Assembly: GCA_934271195.1 (NCBI GenBank) | Contig: CAKQRB010000049.1 | Span: forward strand, 1 to 48,080 | Reading direction: 5' to 3' | DNA length: 48,080 nucleotides | Origin: an uncultured Alphaproteobacteria bacterium | GTDB lineage: Bacteria > Pseudomonadota > Alphaproteobacteria > RF32 > CAG-239 | Shown here: positions 44,291 through 48,080 of the stretch, one piece after another | Layout: every line of letters begins with the position of its first letter | Position numbering within the stretch: position 1 is the stretch's first letter | The notes under the pieces: generated by a model | Seen by the model: only the letters and a program-made list of their open reading frames with translations | The model's database searches: none | Told to the model about the DNA's origin: nothing | Position numbers and translations under genes: made by a program

Positions 44291-47200
44291 ATGAGACAGA
44301 AAAAATTATTTCGGGACAGCATCATTTTCTTGATGCTAACCCTTTGGGCATGTATATTCAATGCCTGCGAAGACAGCAAAGTGTACGGCTTGGAAGATGA
44401 AAAATCCAACCCCGTAACCGACATTGAACTTGCTGAAGCCGATTGGACATTGAAAAACATCGCCATCGATTCAATTGCCGGTGCTAAAAACTTCACCGAT
44501 AAAGGTGAAGGCCGTTTAATCTTGTTATATAAAGACAAGACCAGCAAGGATTCCACCATCATATGGAAGCCGACAGCGTCCATTGAGTACCCGACTAATC
44601 TGGTTTGGTACGTTGACTCCAAAAACATCAGCCAGAAAAATGTCAACAAAGTCGAAAAAACCGACAGCATTAACATGAAGTGGCAGCAATACACCTTCAA
44701 TTTTGAAAACGGCAAGAGCCTGACGCTTGATGCCAAATCAAGAATTAAGGTGCTTGAAGCCCACGGCAAAAAGCTCGAACTTCCGTACTTTGAGTTCACG
44801 AAAGTCGAATTCAACGGCGTACAGGAATACAAAAAGCTTCCGCCGGAAGTGGTTGACGGCAAAGAAGTCGAAAGTTACAACGCGATTTTGCGCTTTTTGG
44901 CAACAAGAAGCGTAAAGCAGCTGGAAAACTCAAACAGGGTATATAAAGTATATATCCCTGTAAAACTGGTTATCACCAAAGGCGGTGACACTCCTGTTGA
45001 CCCAACATTGGATAAGATTGAGGCTGATCAGCAAAAATCCACGTTCACGCGGAAATATGACCGCCAGTCCAAATACATCAAGTATATTGATACTTGGAAT
45101 TGGATTATCAACCAATACTACAATGACGGTTCTGTAAAGCAGGACTCTAAAAAAGGTACCGTCAACGCATGGTTCGAGTTCCCGGGCAAACAGAAAGTAT
45201 ATCAGGAAAGTTTGGACTTTTCTTGCACCGGCTCCGGTTCGGAAAGCACAGGTTCAACGTCAAAGAACTTCAAGTTCACTTGCGGCGGACAGAGTTTTAC
45301 GATCAGTAGCTATTGGGAAAAGGCAACTTACACCTTTGGCGGACAGACAATTGAGCTTCCTTACCACTACTTCAGTAATATCAGTTACAACTCATATAAG
45401 GCTGAACGCCAGTATGAAAAAACTGAAAACGGAACAACCTATCAGGTTTATCTGGTAACAATTTCGATGACAGCCAGCAACACCAGCGGCGAAAACGAAA
45501 GGTTCAACGTTTTGTACGAGGTATGGAAAAAGAAAAGCCAGATTGACCCTGAAGAGCCGATAAAAGACGTCGATGCCTACATCAAGGAAAGTCACTTGGA
45601 TGATGACAATAAGTCTCACGCCATCATTACTATAATAAATAACAAAGGCGGTGCAAGAGACACAACTGTCGCAATCCAATACAACATTTCTTGGTCGTTG
45701 GATAGCTATTTCGACGTTACTAAAGCTGATAACTCTGTTTCTCATCAGAGTATTTCCAATGGAACAAGTAACACGACAACCCGAACCAGCGGAGATTTTA
45801 CGGTTCAGACAATCAAGACCGTAAAAATTTCAAGCTTCAACGGCTTCTCTCACAAAATCACTACGGTGAACGAGAAAGCAACAATTAAAGTGGCTGGCAA
45901 GGTGCTGACAATGCCGTCTTCTGATTTGGTTCCGGTTTATAAGACTTACACTCAGGATAATCCGACAACGGCCAACAACCTTGTTTCTTATCCGACACAT
46001 CTGAAGTATGACTGCTCTTATAACAATAAGACAACGTCAAAAACTCAGGATGGTGTTATCAGAGTGAAGAAAGAAGAGCCGAAACCGGATCCTGTTTATG
46101 ATGTTGATGCTTGGATAAAGAGTTCCGAGCTGACAAATGACGGGCTGGCCAGTGCAATTATCACAATTCGCAACAATAAAGGCGCGGAACGTGATACATC
46201 TGTACAAGTTCAGTACTACAACTCTTGGAGCTTGGACAATCCGTTTGATGTGACAAAGAGCGACAATTCTGTTGTCTTCTCTGGTATCAGCAGCGGAACA
46301 ACGTCCACCGGCACCAGAACGCTGAATGCATTTAGAATTACCAAGACCAAAACAACGAAGACCGCTTCGTTTAATGGTTTCAGCCACAAGATTTATACTG
46401 AGGTTGAAAAAGCAACAATTACCGTTGCCGGTAAAAATTTGACAATGCCTTCTGCCGATATGGTGGTAAATTACAAGAATTACAATCAGGACAGCGGAAC
46501 TACCAGCAATGGCGTAACCAGTTATCAAACTGAATTGTATTATTCTTGTACATACAATACCGGTTCAACCTCCAAAACACAGAAAGGTACAATCCGTGTT
46601 ACGGAAGTACCTGTAACGGATGTGGACGCTTGGTTCAAGACTCAAACTTTGACAAACACCGGATTATCTTCGGCAACCATTGTTATCAAGAATAGCAAAG
46701 GTGAAACCAGAGAAGAGAATTACCAAATCCAGTATCAGTTGAGATGGAATTTGGCAAATCCGTTTGAGGTTGAGAAAGCTGATAATTCAGTTTCTCATAC
46801 GGGAATCTCTCAAATCAACTCTTCTTCCGCAACCCGTACGGAAGGCAAGTTCACGGTGACAACGACCACAAAGACTTACACGTCTTTATTCAATGGTTTC
46901 TCTCACCCAGTTACAACGACAAATGAAACTGCCGTTCTGAACATTGCAGGAAAAAAGTTGGAAATGCTGGCATCGGATTTGACCCCGGCGTATGCCAATT
47001 ATAGTCAGGAAAGCGGAAACACCAGTGGTAATACCACGAGCTATCTGACACATCTGAACTATAGTTGTGCTTATTACCATGGATCTTTGGGCGATAAGAC
47101 ACAGGATGTAACCATCAAGGTAAGCCAAACTGAGCCTCAGCAGCCGGACATTATTATTCCAGATGAATTAGGAAAGATAACCGGCGCCGAGAAAACAATT

Positions 47201-47581
47201 GTTTTGAGAGACGGTAATCCCGCCGACAGAACAGAATGTTTGGCCATAAAATGTACCAATGGCATTTATGCCAACATAGACGGTACATGGTACAGATGGG
47301 TAGGAGCTCCGACTGGAGGTGTCGTTTCTGCGACAAAAGGTCAAGGTGCGACAACCTGGCATCCGGCCAGAATTGAGCCGATGGGCGGCCCAACTTGGAA
47401 TGACAAAAACCTAAGTACAGGTTGGACCTATGTGGCAACAGATACGTCTGAATCCCACTCTTCACTGCTGGTAAGCGCCATCATCGAAAAGATCTCAACT
47501 CCGAAGCTCAGTTGCTCTGTCAAAGACAATGGCAACGGAACAATGACTATCGATGGTACAGTATACGGCTATACCAGATAA
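44291..47581 (+). CDS. Giant repeat-containing surface-type lipoprotein
   Basis: 1096 residues from the ATG at 44291; the frame opens at a TTG 30 bases earlier. The lipobox I-F-N-A-C is followed by E-D-S-K-V-Y-G-L-E-D-E, close to the motif in the lipoprotein at 41735. An N-terminal domain (about 30-235) and a divergent unit (about 240-425) precede three clear tandem repeats: 426-603, 604-776 and 777-~948. Each begins (V-)D-A-x-(I/F)-K, then S-F-D-V/N-P-F-x-V, F-N-G-F-S-H and A-G-K-x-L-x-M. The C-terminal domain (953-1096) is shared with the smaller lipoprotein. The repeats look like beta-sandwich stalk units, suiting an adhesin (inference). No Shine-Dalgarno site. Confidence 0.78.
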   Translation: MRQKKLFRDSIIFLMLTLWACIFNACEDSKVYGLEDEKSNPVTDIELAEADWTLKNIAIDSIAGAKNFTDKGEGRLILLYKDKTSKDSTIIWKPTASIEYPTNLVWYVDSKNISQKNVNKVEKTDSINMKWQQYTFNFENGKSLTLDAKSRIKVLEAHGKKLELPYFEFTKVEFNGVQEYKKLPPEVVDGKEVESYNAILRFLATRSVKQLENSNRVYKVYIPVKLVITKGGDTPVDPTLDKIEADQQKSTFTRKYDRQSKYIKYIDTWNWIINQYYNDGSVKQDSKKGTVNAWFEFPGKQKVYQESLDFSCTGSGSESTGSTSKNFKFTCGGQSFTISSYWEKATYTFGGQTIELPYHYFSNISYNSYKAERQYEKTENGTTYQVYLVTISMTASNTSGENERFNVLYEVWKKKSQIDPEEPIKDVDAYIKESHLDDDNKSHAIITIINNKGGARDTTVAIQYNISWSLDSYFDVTKADNSVSHQSISNGTSNTTTRTSGDFTVQTIKTVKISSFNGFSHKITTVNEKATIKVAGKVLTMPSSDLVPVYKTYTQDNPTTANNLVSYPTHLKYDCSYNNKTTSKTQDGVIRVKKEEPKPDPVYDVDAWIKSSELTNDGLASAIITIRNNKGAERDTSVQVQYYNSWSLDNPFDVTKSDNSVVFSGISSGTTSTGTRTLNAFRITKTKTTKTASFNGFSHKIYTEVEKATITVAGKNLTMPSADMVVNYKNYNQDSGTTSNGVTSYQTELYYSCTYNTGSTSKTQKGTIRVTEVPVTDVDAWFKTQTLTNTGLSSATIVIKNSKGETREENYQIQYQLRWNLANPFEVEKADNSVSHTGISQINSSSATRTEGKFTVTTTTKTYTSLFNGFSHPVTTTNETAVLNIAGKKLEMLASDLTPAYANYSQESGNTSGNTTSYLTHLNYSCAYYHGSLGDKTQDVTIKVSQTEPQQPDIIIPDELGKITGAEKTIVLRDGNPADRTECLAIKCTNGIYANIDGTWYRWVGAPTGGVVSATKGQGATTWHPARIEPMGGPTWNDKNLSTGWTYVATDTSESHSSLLVSAIIEKISTPKLSCSVKDNGNGTMTIDGTVYGYTR

Positions 47582-47600
47582 GAAAATTCCCGACTAAAGA

Positions 47601-47633
47601 AAAACCGGCAAGCTTTATGCTTGTCGGTTTTTT
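47601..47633 (+). terminator. Intrinsic terminator of the large lipoprotein gene
   Basis: AAACCGGCAAGC pairs with GCTTGTCGGTTT (one G-T pair) around TTTAT, followed by a T-run, 20 bases after the stop. Confidence 0.92.
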
Positions 47634-47640
47634 GTTTTTG

Positions 47641-47660
47641 ATGCCTTACAGACTACCCCC
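47641..47660 (+). repeat. 20-bp copy of the 23.3-kb repeat end
   Basis: ATGCCTTACAGACTACCCCC is identical to the minus strand of 23331-23312. The rest of the element is absent here. In both places it follows the 3' end of a gene in the same orientation. Confidence 0.75.
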
Positions 47661-47718
47661 ATTTTTTCACTCATATATAACCCTTAAATTAACAAACTTC
47701 TAATAAAAGCCGAGACGA

Positions 47719-48080
47719 CTAATACTCGCACGACCAACTGGCGCCGCCGCTGCCGTCGAAGTCGGTGCCGATGTCGCCGCAATACCGCCAGGCCGGGACA
47801 CCGCCAGAGGCTCGACAACTAGCGTGCATATCTGTGCAAGTAGGATAGTATCTCATACATCTTTCATAACAACTTTCTCTATAATTACTCCTGCAATAGT
47901 CGTCATTAGAATGTGATGTTCCTCCGCTGTATCCACAACTGTCAATATATCCGCAGCAATATCCACTCTTCTCCACAGGTTTATAACAAGCACCATCATA
48001 ACACTTCTGGTTACTTGAGCATTTACTGCTTCCGCAGGCCTCGTAATAGACCGTGCCGTTCTTCGTGCAAGTCTTATCGC
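47719..48080 (-). CDS. Cys-rich secreted-type protein (N-terminus outside window)
   Basis: The minus-strand frame is open to the right edge, so the start and any signal peptide are missing; about 119 codons are visible. It contains 15 cysteines, with spacings such as K-C-Y-D-G-A-C-Y, Y-C-C-G-Y-I-D-S-C-G and E-S-C-Y-E-R-C-M, and is rich in Y, S, G and N. It ends W-S-C-E-Y, similar in style to the S-C-G-W end of the frameshifted protein at 15151. Such density suggests a disulfide-rich extracytoplasmic protein. The family is not recognised. Confidence 0.7.
   Translation of the reverse strand, partial: DKTCTKNGTVYYEACGSSKCSSNQKCYDGACYKPVEKSGYCCGYIDSCGYSGGTSHSNDDYCRSNYRESCYERCMRYYPTCTDMHASCRASGGVPAWRYCGDIGTDFDGSGGASWSCEY

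Overview
The window looks like chromosome from an alphaproteobacterium. MipZ, a CckA-type hybrid kinase, HdaA, the lipid A enzyme LpxI and a ComEC without a metallo-beta-lactamase domain are all typical of that class. A host-associated (gut) lifestyle is only an inference, from several small Cys-rich secreted proteins and a block of Bacteroidetes-looking surface proteins at the right end. No rRNA, CRISPR array, integrase or intact insertion sequence was seen.

Layout. 1-4.0 kb: two paralogous membrane proteins and a VirD4/TraG-type coupling ATPase, then tRNA-His. 4.5-14.9 kb, all on +: D-Ala-D-Ala carboxypeptidase with SPOR domain, mipZ, pgm, a GH114-like secreted protein, fliQ-fliR-flhB, cckA, hdaA. 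15.1-20.4 kb: a frameshifted Cys-rich secreted protein, prfC and a TPR lipoprotein (-), tRNA-Leu and tig (+). 20.6-25.4 kb: comEC (-), then an accessory patch of small orphan genes and an IS-like structured repeat. 25.5-30.2 kb (-): lpxA, lpxI, lpxB and a Leptospira-type citramalate synthase. 30.4-31.7 kb (+): an orphan gene apparently split at a run of seven T. 31.7-39.7 kb (-): rpmI-rplT-pheS-pheT, an orphan gene, an EF-hand protein, lolD and lolC/E. 39.8-41.3 kb (+): an LTA-synthase-like membrane phosphotransferase. 41.7-47.6 kb (+): lipoprotein, outer-membrane beta-barrel, giant repeat lipoprotein. The right edge holds part of a 15-Cys secreted protein (-).

How the parts relate. The core genes cover envelope building (lipid A, lipoprotein sorting, peptidoglycan trimming), cell-cycle and division control (MipZ, CckA, HdaA), flagellar export and translation (PheST, L35, L20, RF3, trigger factor). 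The most distinctive part is 41.7-47.6 kb. Its two lipoproteins share an N-terminal motif and a C-terminal domain and flank a small beta-barrel. All three genes lack Shine-Dalgarno sites, as do the orphan genes elsewhere in the window, whereas most core genes have one. This suggests an acquired surface-display module; its function is unknown.
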